Below are positions 32,121-43,109 of a stretch of 64,000 nt of DNA, in pieces. This DNA comes from Eudasyphora cyanicolor. Its lineage: Eukaryota > Arthropoda > Insecta > Diptera > Muscidae. The notes under the pieces are model-generated. The model saw only the letters and a program-made list of their open reading frames with translations, was not told the DNA's origin and ran no database searches. Made by a program: the position numbers and the translations under genes. Where the stretch lies: contig OZ005736.1 of NCBI GenBank assembly GCA_963930755.1, positions 123,719,256-123,783,255 on the forward strand, read 5' to 3'. Each line of letters starts with the position of its first letter. Within the stretch, counting starts at the first letter, position 1.

Positions 32121-33264
32121 ACCAGTAAGGAAAGGCTAAAGTCGGGCGGTGCCGACTATATAATACCCTACACCACTCTCGTAATATTGAATAACTCTGA
32201 TATATAAATTTTGTAATTCATGTATAAATTGTTTACATAAATTTACTTTTGGGACATTTTATACTTAAATAATACCCTGTAACACAGTGTGGTGTAGGGT
32301 ATAAAAACGATTGGATCTAAAGAGCCAAATCGGATGAAACATATATATGGGAGCTATAGCTAAATCTTAACCGATTTTCTTCAAATTCGGCAATGTTGGT
32401 TCATGGATCAAGAAACTCTACCATTCTAAATTTCAAAACGATCGGATGTAAAATGCAGCTTCTATAGGACTAAAGGACCAAATCGGACGAAAGATATATA
32501 TGGGAGCTATATCTAAATCTGAACCGATTTTCTTCAAATTCTGCAATGTTGGTTCATGGATCAAGAAACTCTACCATTCTAAATTTCAAAACGATCGGAT
32601 GTAAAATACAGCTTCTATAGGACTAAAGGGCCAAATCGGACGAAACATATATATGGGAGCTATAGCTAAATCTTAACCGATTTTCTTCAAATTCGGCAAT
32701 GTTGGTTCATGGATCAAGAAACTCTACCATTCTAAATTTCAAAACGATCGGATGTAAAATACAGCTTCTATAGGACTAAAGGACCAAATCGGACGAAAGA
32801 TATATATGGGAGCTATATCTAAATCTGAACCGATTTTCTTCAAATTCGGCAATGTTGGTTCATGGATCAAGAAACTCTACCATTCTAAATTTCAAAACGA
32901 TCGGATGTAAAATACAGCTTCTATAGGACTAAAGGGCCAAATCGGACGAAAGATATATATGGGAGCTATATCTAAATCTGAACCGATTTCAACCAAATTC
33001 AATAGCGATCTTAAAAGCTGCGAAATACTCTAAACTGCAAAATTTCAGAACGATCGGAGTGAAATTGCGACCTGTAGTCGACGAACAACTTTACATGGAC
33101 AGACGGACGGACGGACGGACATCGTTAAATCGACTCAGCTAGTGATTCTGAGTCGATCGGTATACTTTATGGTGGGTCTAGCTGTGTTATTTTCAGGTGT
33201 TACAAACATCTGCCGTGAAACAAACTTATAATAACCTGTACCACAGAGTGGTGTAGGGTATAAA
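32121..33264 (-). repeat. DINE-1-like family B element with homogenised 153-bp array
   Basis: The inverted 3' end (CCAGTAAGGAAAGGC, hairpin GTCGGGCGGTGCCGAC) is followed by a premature 5'-type terminus (CACAGTGTGGTGTAGGGTAT at about 32,285), so one short copy may be fused to a longer one. Five units follow, starting AATCGGACGAAAGATAT-like at 32,328, 32,481, 32,634, 32,787 and 32,940, exactly 153 bp apart. Then come CAATAGCGATCTTAAAAGC, a GTCY tract (GACAGACGGACGGACGGACG) and the true 5' end CCACAGAGTGGTGTAGGGTA. Confidence 0.85.
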
Positions 33265-33799
33265 AAATTGATTAATTACTTTATTCTTTAAGTAAACACT
33301 ACGATGATGACAATAGCAGTACATAGGATATGTACCAACTAGGCATAAAAATAAGAGAAAATTGTGAGCTGTTAAGACACTTACTACAAGAGAGCTGAAG
33401 TGGCTGTAATAAAAAATAAGTTTGTTATAAACATCATTCTGAGTCATAATATAATACGAATATTCTATGAGCTGTATCTACTGCTGCAATGTAAATCTTG
33501 AGAGCAGACAAGAGGTTTGGCTGACATCACTAAGGGCCTATTCCATGTTCCAGCAATGTGAATTTATGAGAATATTTTGAAGAATATTTTATCTGTAAAA
33601 TTCAAAAAAATTGTGTAGTGGATATTGCAAAACGGCCAAACACACAAAATTGAGTTGTTGGTTATTATGCCCGGCATTAAAATGCGTTTTATCAACATTT
33701 TGCAGAGTTGTAAAATCAAATTAATTGACGAACTTCTAAAGGGTTTAACAACAGACAGAGGTGGCTGAATACAGTGGTATTAGACTTTATTCTACGTTA
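33265..33799. other. Unassigned AT-rich stretch
   Basis: No recognisable gene or repeat terminus. A 73-codon minus-strand frame at 33,226-33,447 overlaps the B-element end and shows no family signature. Confidence 0.3.
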
Positions 33800-33917
33800 G
33801 CTCTTGTTTAGCGACTAATTAACTAATCCTATGTGTGGAATTTCAGAAGATTCGAATAAGTAGTGTAGAAGATATTAAACAAAAAGTAAGAAAGTTCAGT
33901 CGGGTTAACCGAATTTA
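33800..33917 (-). repeat. Family A fragment fused to a B start
   Basis: AACTAATCCTATGTGTGGAA from the A middle is followed by AAAGTAAGAAAGTTCAGTCG and GGTTAACC, the inverted A 3' end, running straight into TATACCCTACACC of the next B element. A mosaic junction. Confidence 0.65.
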
Positions 33918-34883
33918 TTATACCCTACACCACACTGTGGTACAGGGTATTATAACTTTGTGCATTTGTTTGTAACACCCAAAAGGAGAAGAAATAGACC
34001 CATCGTTTATTATACCGATCGACTTAGAATCACTTTCTGAGTTGATTTAGCTATGTCCGTCTGTCCGTCTGTCTGTCTGTCTGTCTGTCCGTCTGTCTGT
34101 CCGTCTGTCTGTGCATGTATTCTTGTAATCAAAGTACAGGTCGCAATTATGGTCCGATCTCGACGAAACTTTACACACGTCTTTTTTTTGGCCCAAGGAC
34201 GATCCCTATTGAATTTGGTTAAAATCGGTTCAGATTTAGATATAGCCCCCATATAAATGTTAGCCCCGATTTGACATGTAAGCGCTGTAAAAACTTTATT
34301 TTATATCCGATCAGTATGAAATTCGGCAGAAAGAGGTTTCTTATTATATGGATGAACTCTATTAAATTTGGAAGAAATCGGTTCAGATTCAGATATAGCC
34401 CCCATATATAGGTTACCCCCGATTTGACATGTAAGCGCTGTAAAAACTTTATTTTATATCCGATCAGTATGAAATTCGGCAGAAAGAGGTTTCTTATTAC
34501 ATGAAGGAATACTGCCAAATTTGGAGCAAATCGGTTCAGATATAGATATAGCTCCCATATATATGTTACCCCCGATTTGACATGTAAGCGCTGTAGAGAC
34601 AGTATTTTATATCCGATCAGTACGAAATTCGACAGAAGGAGGTCTGATCGCTCCATATATATGTTCCTCCTGATTTGGTATCAAACCGCTATAGAAGTTG
34701 TATTTTACTTCCGATCATTAAAATTTTCCAGAATGATGTTTCTCACTTTAGAAACGAATATTGGTTAATTTAGCGATTATCGTTTCAGAATTAGAATACG
34801 TTTCTACCCATTTACCAATTGTTAGGGAGGTGTAGGGTATTATATAGTCGGCCCCGCCCGACTTTCTGCCTTTCCTTACTGGT
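33918..34883 (+). repeat. DINE-1-like family B element, complete copy
   Basis: Begins TATACCCTACACCACACTG. Then come GACTTAGAATCACTTTCTGA, the longest GTCY microsatellite of the window (34,053-34,112), CTTGTAATCAAAGTACAGGT, three to four 153-bp units (GATTTGACATGTAAGCGCTG), and the 3' end GGTGTAGGGTATTATATAGT, hairpin GTCGGCCCCGCCCGAC and CTTACTGG. The 145-codon minus-strand frame is a product of the in-frame 153-bp period. Confidence 0.85.
34053..34112 (+). repeat. GTCY tetranucleotide microsatellite
   Basis: About 15 uninterrupted repeats of GTCT or GTCC within the family B 5' module. All A, B and C copies carry a shorter version of this tract at the same place, as do DINE-1/mini-me elements of other flies. 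Confidence 0.9.
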
Positions 34884-35048
34884 TATATACTGGTATTAAT
34901 ATTATAAGCTAATAACTTTTGGTGCAAAATGTTACCTTTGTGTGGGAGGTACCAAAAGGGGCGTGAATGTAACACCCATTTTTCACTGGATTGTAGGCAC
35001 TATAAAATCATTACACTGTACAAAATTTCAAGTATTTTTATACACTGG

Positions 35049-35316
35049 TGTTGAAGTGACAACAGCTGTTCTTCAACAGCAGCGCCCCTACCTTCACTTT
35101 CAACAACGTGCAGCTGAAATGCATTGCTGCTAACGCCGTCATGGTGATGGCAACGCCGTCGCTGTGATATTTAATTAGTTCACGACTCAACCGCTTCTGG
35201 CATACTGCCACCGCATACGGCTCACGGCCGAAATAAAGTCATAACATATTTAATAGAATATAAATTTTTTGAGTTTTCTTTTTTTAACTCCCGCCACTCT
35301 GGCGCGGAGTTAAACA
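35049..35316 (+). repeat. 5' LTR of the TRIM
   Basis: TG...CA-bounded, 268 bp, with a partial internal repeat GCTAACGCCGTC / GCAACGCCGTCGC and an AATAAA signal about 65 bp before its end. Confidence 0.9.
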
Positions 35317-35679
35317 TGGTCCTTCGAGCCGGATCTGATCTAGTGACCGGATAATGTGTTGTGATCGTCCAAAATATTTGCGGAAATTGCCAGAAATTTA
35401 TTTGATGTTGTTATTTGGTTTCACGAACCAAGTATTTGTCCGTCGTTGTGTGGTTTCATCACGTGAAACCTGCTTCACGAGCCAACGGCGGTCAACAAAA
35501 ATACTTCACGGTAACGAACATCATAAACAGATAAAAAAAAGGACAAATTCTCGAAACAAACTACAATGATCATCATAAACAGCGACACAACAACACAGCT
35601 TATACAACAACAAAAACAACATAAAACGCATCGTCACCACATATCATCTTGGCATTGCACTCGTGCAAGGGGGGCGGTA

Positions 35680-35947
35680 TGTTGAAGTGACAACAGCTGT
35701 TCTTCAACAGCAGCGCCCCTACCTTCACTTTCAACAACGTGCAGCTGAAATGCATTGCTGCTAACGCCGTCATGGTGATGGCAACGCCGTCGCTGTGATA
35801 TTTAATTAGTTCACGACTCAACCGCTTCTGGCATACTGCCACCGCATACGGCTCACGGCCGAAATAAAGTCATAACATATTTAATAGAATATAAATTTTT
35901 TGAGTTTTCTTTTTTTAACTCCCGCCACTCTGGCGCGGAGTTAAACA
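35680..35947 (+). repeat. 3' LTR of the TRIM
   Basis: Same length and, as read, same sequence as the 5' LTR. Preceded by the purine tract at 35,667-35,679 and followed by CTGG, the target duplication. Confidence 0.9.
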
Positions 35948-36453
35948 CTGGTATTAATGTTATAAGCTGTTAACTTTTGCTGCAAAATGGTGCATTTGTG
36001 TGGGAGGTACCAAGAGGGGCGTAGCAACTTGGCCCATTTGTCTCAAGTTGATAGCGACTAATAAACTAATGCTAATGTGTGGAATTTCAGAAGATTCGAA
36101 TTAGTAGTATAGCAGTTATTAGAGATTCAATATTTTACAACATTTTAACACTTTGTGGGGGAGGTACTAGAAGGAGTGGACCAATATGGCCAATTTTCGA
36201 ACTTAGCCGGAGATAGAAACAAATATTACCACGTACCAAATTTGAAGTCAATCGGTTACTCCTTTCGAGAGTTATCGTGCGCACCAGCCAGCAGACAGAC
36301 AGACAGACGGACGGACATTGCTCATTCGTCTTAAAATTACCCAAAACGAATATCCACCGAACATACTTAGGGTCTTAGATCACTCCTTCGATGTGTTACA
36401 CTTTTTTCGTAGCAAATGATATATACCCTCGTCACACTAAAGTGAGGGTATAA

Positions 36454-37359
36454 AAAGAAGTGTAAAAAATGTTCATATTATTCTTTTCGATTTCTAGAAT
36501 TTCATCTTGTCATAAACCAATTTATTTAGTCAGTGACTTACAGGTAAGTGCATGTATTTATTAAATTTTCAGAGCATCTAGATCATTTAAATCCACCAAA
36601 TATATGAAGATCCGCATTAAACAAGCATTAACCGTTAAGAAAATTCTTATATCCGATAATATATTTTGTACCGGCAACAAATTTTTATCATTTCTTAATT
36701 TGCCTCAAAAAAACTCAAATTTAGATTACACAATGTAACTTCTAACATTTATTGTAAAAAGCCTAAATAGATAGTTTAAAGGTTTAAAAATTATTTGTAT
36801 TTGTAATTTTCGTAAAACCAAAGAAAGATTTTTTTGTGGTTATGGAACTTATAAACCTTTATTAGGAAAATTGTATTATTTTAAAGAGAAAAGGCACTAA
36901 AAGGAGAATGCCACATCAAACCAATGAACACGGGTTTTTCCTAGTTGATATACAAATTCTCTCGATTTGAAAAATAGCGTTACAGTAAGAAAATGTAAGA
37001 ATTTCTATAATTGTTTACTCTTATCAAGGATTTTTTACACCAATATGAAGTTAGAAACATTGAGTGTACTCGTTGTTTCGTGGTGGTTGGTTGTTTGTGC
37101 TCACGGCCTATTACTAGACTCTTTCTCACACATATAAAGTGCAAGTGGCTAACTACTACACGTAATGAATCTACTCAATGTAGTTATTATGTATAATTTA
37201 TTACAGAAATAATTCTCATTCGGTTTATAGATGCTCCCTCTTATGTATATTACCTCCCATATATCGTTAGCCTCACATGCAAATATGCTATGTTCAGTTT
37301 TAGAAAAATTTTCAAAAGGAAAAAAAAATGTGCTAACATTTTCTGTTCTAAATATTTTT
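36454..37359. other. Unassigned stretch, about 0.9 kb
   Basis: AT-rich. TTACAGGTAAGTGC at about 36,539 would be a good splice donor, but no adjoining coding exon can be read. AATGCCACATCAAACCAATG at 36,907 matches words of the TIR element at 40.2-41.3 kb. Nothing else recognised. Confidence 0.3.
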
Positions 37360-38737
37360 ATACCCTACACCACACTGTAGTACAGGGTATTATAACTTTG
37401 TGCATTAGTTTGTAACGCCCAAAAGGAGAAAATTTATTATACCGATCGACTTGGAATCACTTTCTGAGTTGATTTAGCTATATCCGTCTGTCTGTGCATG
37501 TATTCTTGTAATCAAAGTACAGGTCGCAATTATGGTTTTTTGGCCCAAGGACGATCCCTATTGAATTTGGTTAAAATCGGATCAGATTTAGATATAGCCC
37601 CCATATATAAGTTAGCCCCGATTTGACATGTAAGCGCTGTAATAACTTTATTTTATATCCGATCAGTATGAAATTCGGCAGAAATAGGTTTCTTATTATA
37701 TGAATGAACACTGTTTAATTTGGAAGAAATCGGTTCAGATTTAGATATAGCCCCCATATATACGTTACCCCCGATTTGACATTTAAGCGCTGTAAAAAGT
37801 TATTTTATATCCGATCAGTGCGAAATTCCGCAAAAGGAGGTTTCTTATTACATGAAGGAATACTACTAAATTCGGATAACATCGGTTCAGATTTAGATAT
37901 AGCCCCCACATATATATGTAACCCCCCGATTTGACATGTAAGCGCTGTAAAAACTGTATTTTATATCCGATAAGTATGAAATACGCAAGAAAGAGGTTTC
38001 CATTATATAAATGAACACTTTTAAATTTGGAAGAAAATGGTTCAGATTTAGATATAGCCCCATATATATGTACGTTAACCCAGATTTGACATGTAAACGC
38101 TGAAGAGACTGTATTTTATATCCGATCAGTACGAAATTCGACAGTATGAGGTCTTTTTACATGAGTGAGTATTCAGGGAAAATCCGTTCAGATTTATATG
38201 TATATAACCTCCATATATATTTACTCCTGATTTGGTATCAAACCGCTATAGAAGTTGTATTTTACTTCCGATCATTAACATTTACCAGAAAGAGTTTTCT
38301 CAATTTAGGAAAGAATATTGCTTAATTTAGCGATTATCATTTCAGAATTAGATAATATGTTTTCATAAGTTTGTTTTTATTCGACCTTTTGATATCCAAA
38401 TTGTTTTAAGTAATAGTCAAGCTCGAGGTCAATTTTAGGATATAATTTGTATTCCAATTTAAGTTTTATTTATCCGATATTTCGCAATTTCCTTGAATTG
38501 CTTCATCAGGGATGTTCTACAATTATTAAACAGAAATTAATGTTATTATTATCACAGATTTTTAAATATTATTAACTAAATAAGTATAAATGATTATTTG
38601 TAAATAACAGGAAAACAGAAAAACAGACACAACTATTCCCTACCAATCACATTTACGTGTATGCGAACAACAACACAAAAAAACTTAAAGCTAGCGTAGT
38701 ATCTCTACTCTCGTCCGTTGTAAATATTGCACTGTTG

Positions 38738-39175
38738 TTACATTCGTATTGCACATTGATCGGTGGTTATTCGTTGTTTCGTTTTTCTAATTAAGTTTCG
38801 GTAACTGTGAGCGATGTTTTCCGTATCTGTCTTGAAGTTCATTCTCTTCGTCGTTGGTACATCGTTGATGTGTAGTGTCTCGAGAATGAAGCGTTTGTTG
38901 TAATTGTGTTCTCTTTGTAACACACGTACACTGTCGAAGTCAGGATGGTGATTTTCTCTCGCACAGTGGGCTGCTAATGCCGTTTTTGATGAATTATCAT
39001 TATTTCGAATTTTAAGATCTGATTTATGTCCAGATATTCTAGTTTTTAACTTGTTTTTGGTTGTACCAACGCAGACTTTTTTACATGTTTCCGAGTCATT
39101 GCCTTCACATGAAATCTCATATACCACATTGGAATTTTCTATTATAGGAATCTTGCTTTTTGTATTGCTGAATAG
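38738..39175 (-). pseudogene. Penelope GIY-YIG endonuclease domain, left copy
   Basis: C-terminal endonuclease of a Penelope-like retroelement, which cleaves target DNA during insertion. The open frame reads through KLFSNTKSKIPIIENSNVVY upstream of the first GTG, the usual lead-in from RT to endonuclease. From that GTG, residues VYEISC (Tyr3) correspond to GIY, KVCVG (residues 17-21) to YIG with Tyr replaced by Cys, TRISGH to the catalytic Arg30 and His34, a Cys/His group (AAHCARENHH, 52-61), and RFILETLHI to the metal-binding Glu83. It ends at a stop after ITTDQCAIRM. The RT domain upstream is gone. Confidence 0.85.
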
Positions 39176-39192
39176 TTTCTTTAGGATGTTGT

Positions 39193-39564
39193 TTGTTTTG
39201 TGAGCAAACTACGACATGTAAAAAAGTCTACGTTGGTACAACCAAAAACAAGTTAAAACCTAGAATATCTGGACATAAATCAGATCTTAAAATTCGAAAT
39301 AATGATAATTCATCAAAAACGGCATTATCAGCCCACTGTGCGAGAGAAAATCACCATCCTGACTTCGACAGTGTACGTGTGTTACAAAGAGAACACAATT
39401 ACAACAAACGCTTCATTCTCGAGACACTACACATCAACGATGTACCAACGACGAAGAGAATGAACTTCAAGACAGATACGGAAAACATCGCTCACAGTTA
39501 CCGAAACCTAATTACAAAAACGAAACAACGAATGACCACCGATCAATGTGCAATACGAATGTAA
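39193..39564 (+). pseudogene. Penelope GIY-YIG endonuclease domain, right copy
   Basis: Sister of the left copy, starting within the junction (MFCEQTTTCKKVYVG). The YIG tyrosine is intact here (VYVG). KPRISGHK, SAHCARENHHPDFDSV and FILETLHINDV follow, ending MTTDQCAIRM. It differs from the left copy at about five residues over 115, so the arms were not made by one perfect inversion. The first Tyr (GIY) and all RT sequence are missing, so it is non-functional alone. Confidence 0.85.
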
Positions 39565-40031
39565 CAACAGTGCAATATTTACAACGGACGAGAGTAGTGA
39601 TACTACGCTAGCTTTAAGTTTTTTTGTGTTGTTGTTCGCATACACGTAAATGTGATTGGTAGGGAATAGTTGTGTCTGTTTTTCTGTTTACCTGTTATTT
39701 ACAAATAATCATTTATACTTATTTAGTTAATAATATTTAAAAATCTGTGATAATAATAACATTAATTTCTGTTTAATAATTGTAGAACATCCCTGATGAA
39801 GCAATTCAAGGAAATTGCGAAATATCGGATAAATAAAACTTAAATTGGAATACAAATTATATCCTAAAATTGACCTCGAGCTTGACTATTACTTAAAACC
39901 ATTAGATAATATGTTTCTACCCATTTACCAATTATTCCAAATTATTATGGCAATGACCCTTATCGCATTGTTAGGGAGGTGTAGGGTATTATATAGTCGG
40001 CCCGCCCGACTTTCTGCCTTTCCTTACTGGT

Positions 40032-40183
40032 TTTTTATTTTAATTAAATTATCAATTTTAATTGGTTTTGACATTGCGAGCCAATTTCGACATAATTTTT
40101 GGTATTAATTTTTTTTGCAGAATTCAATACTTCAGATAGGTAGATTAATCCTTTTAAGAAAAACTGCTCTATTATCGAAGGTA
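40032..40183. other. AT-rich spacer
   Basis: Nothing recognised between the B element end and the next TIR element. Confidence 0.3.
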
Positions 40184-41259
40184 CACTGAAAATAAATGGT
40201 ACATCAAAATAATGAAAAAGTATCTTCAATTGTTTTTCATTGAATTGATGGAATTAATGGATAAACTCTCCCTGTACGTTTCGAGTACGCAGAGAAAAGT
40301 TGAAAAGAGAATTAGCCGATTATCTGCTGAAAAAAATTGTCAGTCTAAATAGGGACAAACCGAAACCGATAATTTCAGCACGAGAGCGCTTTGTGATGCG
40401 TTTCTAACTTAGTTTTGCTTCGTCAGTACACAAATGCAAGAAAGAAAGAGAAGAAACCGACACTGTCAATCTGCTTTCTCACTTCAATACATGACTATAT
40501 TCTCTATGTCTCTGCAGTCGGCCTGGCATGCTGTGGCATGGTTTTAGCAGTGACTTTGATAAATTTTCGAATTGCTCTGCTTCAGCTTGTGGTCTGCCTA
40601 TCAAACAAATAAATGGTACATAAAGATTTTTTCAACGATTCAGTGTTAAAGTGATTGTCTGCGACAACGGACGTCTGTCAGAAAATTTAATGGTGTTTTC
40701 GTTTGTGCCAAAATATGCTAAATTTTTTCTGCTTTTCGCCCAAAAAATGCTTTGTTGTTTGTATACTCGTAGTTTTGTTTTTATACCGATTTCACATAGA
40801 AACAATGAATTGTATTTATTTGATTGGTGTAATATAATTATATATACATTAATTTATAGAATTATTTGAATAATTTATAGTTTAGTATAGTTTTCTACAG
40901 TTCAATGAAAATTTGACATTAATTAAATGTAAAAAGTCCATCAAGTGAAAGAAGTTTTTCATATTTTCGATGTACATTTCGCTTCGAATTGATGTAAAAA
41001 TAACAGTAACTTGAAGTACGTTTTTCATGAAAAGAAGGAATTATTTACTTCAATTCAAAGAAAATTGGACGTTAAATTAATGTAATATGTACTTCAAACT
41101 GATGTCAAATATTCATTGAATCAATGTAATTTTTCGAAGAACTATTGATGAAACGTTTTACATCAAACCAATGAAAAGTGTTGTAGGTTGAAAAACAATG
41201 AAAAGTTTCATCAAACCAAGGTAGGAATTCATCAGATCGAAGATGATTTTTTTTCAGTG
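40184..41259. mobile_element. TIR element, CACTGAAAA ends, 1.08 kb
   Basis: CACTGAAAATAAATGG on the left and ATTTTTTTTCAGTG on the right are flanked by TA on both sides, the same ends as the palindromic MITE at 3.0 kb. Subterminal words ACATCAAACCAATGAAAAG and TTGAATCAATG-type repeats recur in both halves. No transposase frame is recognised, and short frames (40,415-40,612, 40,651-40,869) have no known domain. Probably a non-autonomous Tc1/mariner-type element. Confidence 0.6.
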
Positions 41260-41332
41260 TACACATATTTTTTTTAATTTTGAACCAGATTTAAAGGATT
41301 TTTTTTTAAATCCCAGGTTAATGACGGGAGAA

Positions 41333-41900
41333 TGTAATATCCGAGGTCCCTCGATGTGCTGCTTATTTTAATAGAACAAATAAGGTGCATTTTGTCGATA
41401 TTTCGTGTACTTAACGAGTTATCGGAGGTTAAAGTTTAAAAAAAATATAACCTTTTCAAACTTTATCGTTTGATAACTCTATAACTAGGCAAGATTTCGA
41501 TAAAATGTCCGTTAATTTTTCGTCTTATTTTGAGGTGCTCGATACAGAATTGTTATAAAACTGAGGATCCTGGTGGTCGCCCTTTATAGTTCCCTTGTTA
41601 ATCGTCATTCCCCTGGCAAATTTTTGACAGGGAAATGCAAGTGACGCATGGTAGTTATGGGAAAAATTGATTGATTTGTTCGATTTTTTTCTAATATATA
41701 TTAGTAACTAGGATAGTTCTCGAAAAATAGTATTAATTTTTTACATATTTTTTTCAAATTGCCTGATAACTAGATAACTAAGCATACTATCGATAAAATG
41801 CCCGTTCTATCCAAATGTGTAACCAGATCGAGGATCCTGGTGGTCGCCCTTTATAGCTCCCTTGTTAATCGTTATTTTTTGACAGGGGAATGACGATTTA
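41333..41900 (+). repeat. Two-copy tandem repeat, about 265 bp unit
   Basis: GGATCCTGGTGGTCGCCCTT, TATAGTTCCCTTGTTAATCG and TTTTTGACAGGG occur at 41,567 and again at 41,832. They are preceded in both units by TGATAACT...CGATAAAATG. The first unit also carries CGAGGTCCCTCGATGTGC. Non-coding; probably part of an unnamed element. Confidence 0.65.
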
Positions 41901-42459
41901 CTACAAAAGACTCTATAATTTTTGTTTAAATAGTTGCATTCCAAAAAAAATCATGGATCGGATCTTGCTTTTCACAATGAAGTTAAAAAGCACAAAAAAG
42001 TTATAAATAGTATTGAATTTTAAAAATAAAAGTAACACAGGGTAATGAAGGAAGTGAGTTTCAAGTGAAAGCATATTTCGGAAGACAAAGCGCGAGTTGC
42101 ATCATTTTATTAATATAGTTGGCGCAAAACCAACCACAATTATATGTAGTAGATTTAATACTCTTTATAACTGTAATTTGGGAAATCCAGAATGGTATGG
42201 AAATTTGAATTTTACGGATTATAAGATTTGAATGACGCAAATCTTCAGGGACAGAAAATAATCATCCATAAAAATAGTAATTGATAAAAAATTATAAACA
42301 AAGTAGAAAACATAAATCATTAAATAATTTATTTTATATTGAACCAATTTTATTAAATAAATATTTACTTTTTTTTGTCGAAAAATTTTAAAAAAATTAA
42401 CTGAAAGTAGAGTTTTTATAGCCAGTGGAATGACATTTGAATTAATATTTTTTTAATTA
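41901..42459. other. Unassigned AT-rich stretch
   Basis: No gene, RNA or repeat terminus recognised. Confidence 0.3.
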
Positions 42460-42597
42460 ATATTTCACTAAATGTTAACTCTTTGTGGGGGAGGTACTAG
42501 AAGGAGTGAGTCAAAATTGGTGTGAATTGGCTATTTTGTGTGGGAAGTACAAAAAGGGGCGGAATAACGTCATTTTTTTTACTGGATTATCTATATA
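42460..42597 (-). repeat. Family A fragment
   Basis: ATTTCACTAAATGTTAACTC, GGGGGAGGTACTAGAAGGAG and then GGGAAGTACAAAAAGGGGCG: two A modules joined out of their usual order, ending at the TA where the next element is inserted. Confidence 0.65.
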
Positions 42598-42665
42598 TAC
42601 AGTGGTAGACAATCGTTTGAGCGCACAAACATTTTTTAAGTTTCTTTAAGGAAACTATTTTTGTA

Positions 42666-42924
42666 AGACCCAATTTTCACGGTGCAACTTGTCACTGCGA
42701 CTTTTTTAATTCTCTTTTGAAATCCCTACGTAAAAGCATGCTCATTTATGGCCTTTAGTTTCAGAAACCAGGCGACAAATTGACATTTATTTAATTGAAT
42801 TTGTTTTTAATATTCAGTCACACTCACTTTTTCTACCCCGGAAGCTTCTCTACACTCTACGTCTACAAGCCCGTGTCGCAAGCCTTATGTCGCAGGGGCA
42901 AGCTGCACAGTGTAAATTGGGTCT
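42666..42924. mobile_element. MITE-like inverted-repeat element, 259 bp
   Basis: AGACCCAATTTTCACGGTGC on the left and GCACAGTGTAAATTGGGTCT on the right are inverted copies, extending to ACTTGTCACTGCGAC / GTCGCAGGGGCAAGC. No clear target duplication; superfamily not assigned. Confidence 0.55.
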
Positions 42925-43109
42925 AAAATTTTTTTGCCCCCAAAACCTTTTTATTTCTCTATATTCCTAGAAAATATATCAAAAAAAAGAAAAACTTTTC
43001 AAACAATTATGCGAAAATTTTTTTATTTAAATATAATAGAAATATAACCCAAAAAAAAATGTAATGTAATCTGTTTGCATTGTATTAATGCTTAGCCAGT
43101 CCAACTCTA

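Larger units (their letters stand above)
35049..35947 (+). mobile_element. TRIM-type miniature LTR retrotransposon, 899 bp
   Basis: Two direct 268-bp repeats (35,049-35,316 and 35,680-35,947) start TGTTGAAGTGACAACAGC and end GGCGCGGAGTTAAACA. I read them base by base and found no difference. They flank a 363-bp interior with no gag, protease, RT or integrase. A 4-bp CTGG duplication of family A sequence borders the element. TGGTCCTTCGAGCCGGATCT immediately follows the 5' LTR at the primer-binding position; I associate this wording with insect BEL/Pao elements, which is an inference. AAGGGGGGCGGTA directly before the 3' LTR is the polypurine tract. The LTR holds CGAAATAAAGTC, a polyadenylation signal. 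It must have been copied by the enzymes of an autonomous relative. Identical LTRs mean recent insertion. Confidence 0.9.
34884..36453 (-). repeat. DINE-1-like family A element interrupted by a TRIM
   Basis: The left portion (to 35,048) is one and a half central units ending TTTTTATACACTGG. The right portion (from 35,948) resumes CTGGTATTAATGTTATAAGC and runs through AACTAATGCTAATGTGTGG, GGGGGAGGTACTAGAAGGAG, the GTCY tract (GACAGACAGACAGACGGACG), CTCCTTCGATGTGTTACAC and the 5' end AAAGTGAGGGTATAAAA. The 3' hairpin is replaced by the neighbouring B element. Confidence 0.85.
38363..39900. mobile_element. Penelope-like element, head-to-head inverted dimer
   Basis: Two 5'-truncated copies face each other, joined near 39,213, with their 3' ends pointing outward. 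The left arm (38,363 to about 39,213) is on the minus strand and the right arm (about 39,214-39,900) on the plus strand. They match through the shared 3' untranslated region (CCTTGAATTGCTTCATCAGG, TTTATCCGATATTTCGCAAT). The left arm has about 39 bp more at its outer end. A 16-bp duplication ATTAGATAATATGTTT flanks the whole. GIY-YIG coding remnants are in both arms. No RT remains. Inverted, 5'-truncated partial dimers are characteristic of Penelope elements. Confidence 0.88.
37360..40031 (+). repeat. DINE-1-like family B element split by a Penelope-like insertion
   Basis: The left part (37,360-38,362) has TATACCCTACACCACACTG, a shortened GTCY tract (CCGTCTGTCTGTGC) and five 153-bp-type units with GATTTGACATGTAAGCGCTG. 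The right part (39,901-40,031) is the 3' end: TCTACCCATTTACCAATT, GGTGTAGGGTATTATATAGT, hairpin GTCGGCCCGCCCGAC and CTTACTGG. The two parts overlap only by the 16-bp target duplication ATTAGATAATATGTTT. Confidence 0.85.

Noticed and set aside
33100..33124. GGAC-rich tract as a CRISPR or regulatory array
   Set aside because: It is the GTCY microsatellite that every DINE-like copy carries at the same position.
34219..34656. 145-codon frame as a protein
   Set aside because: Same cause as above: family B 153-bp units kept in frame.
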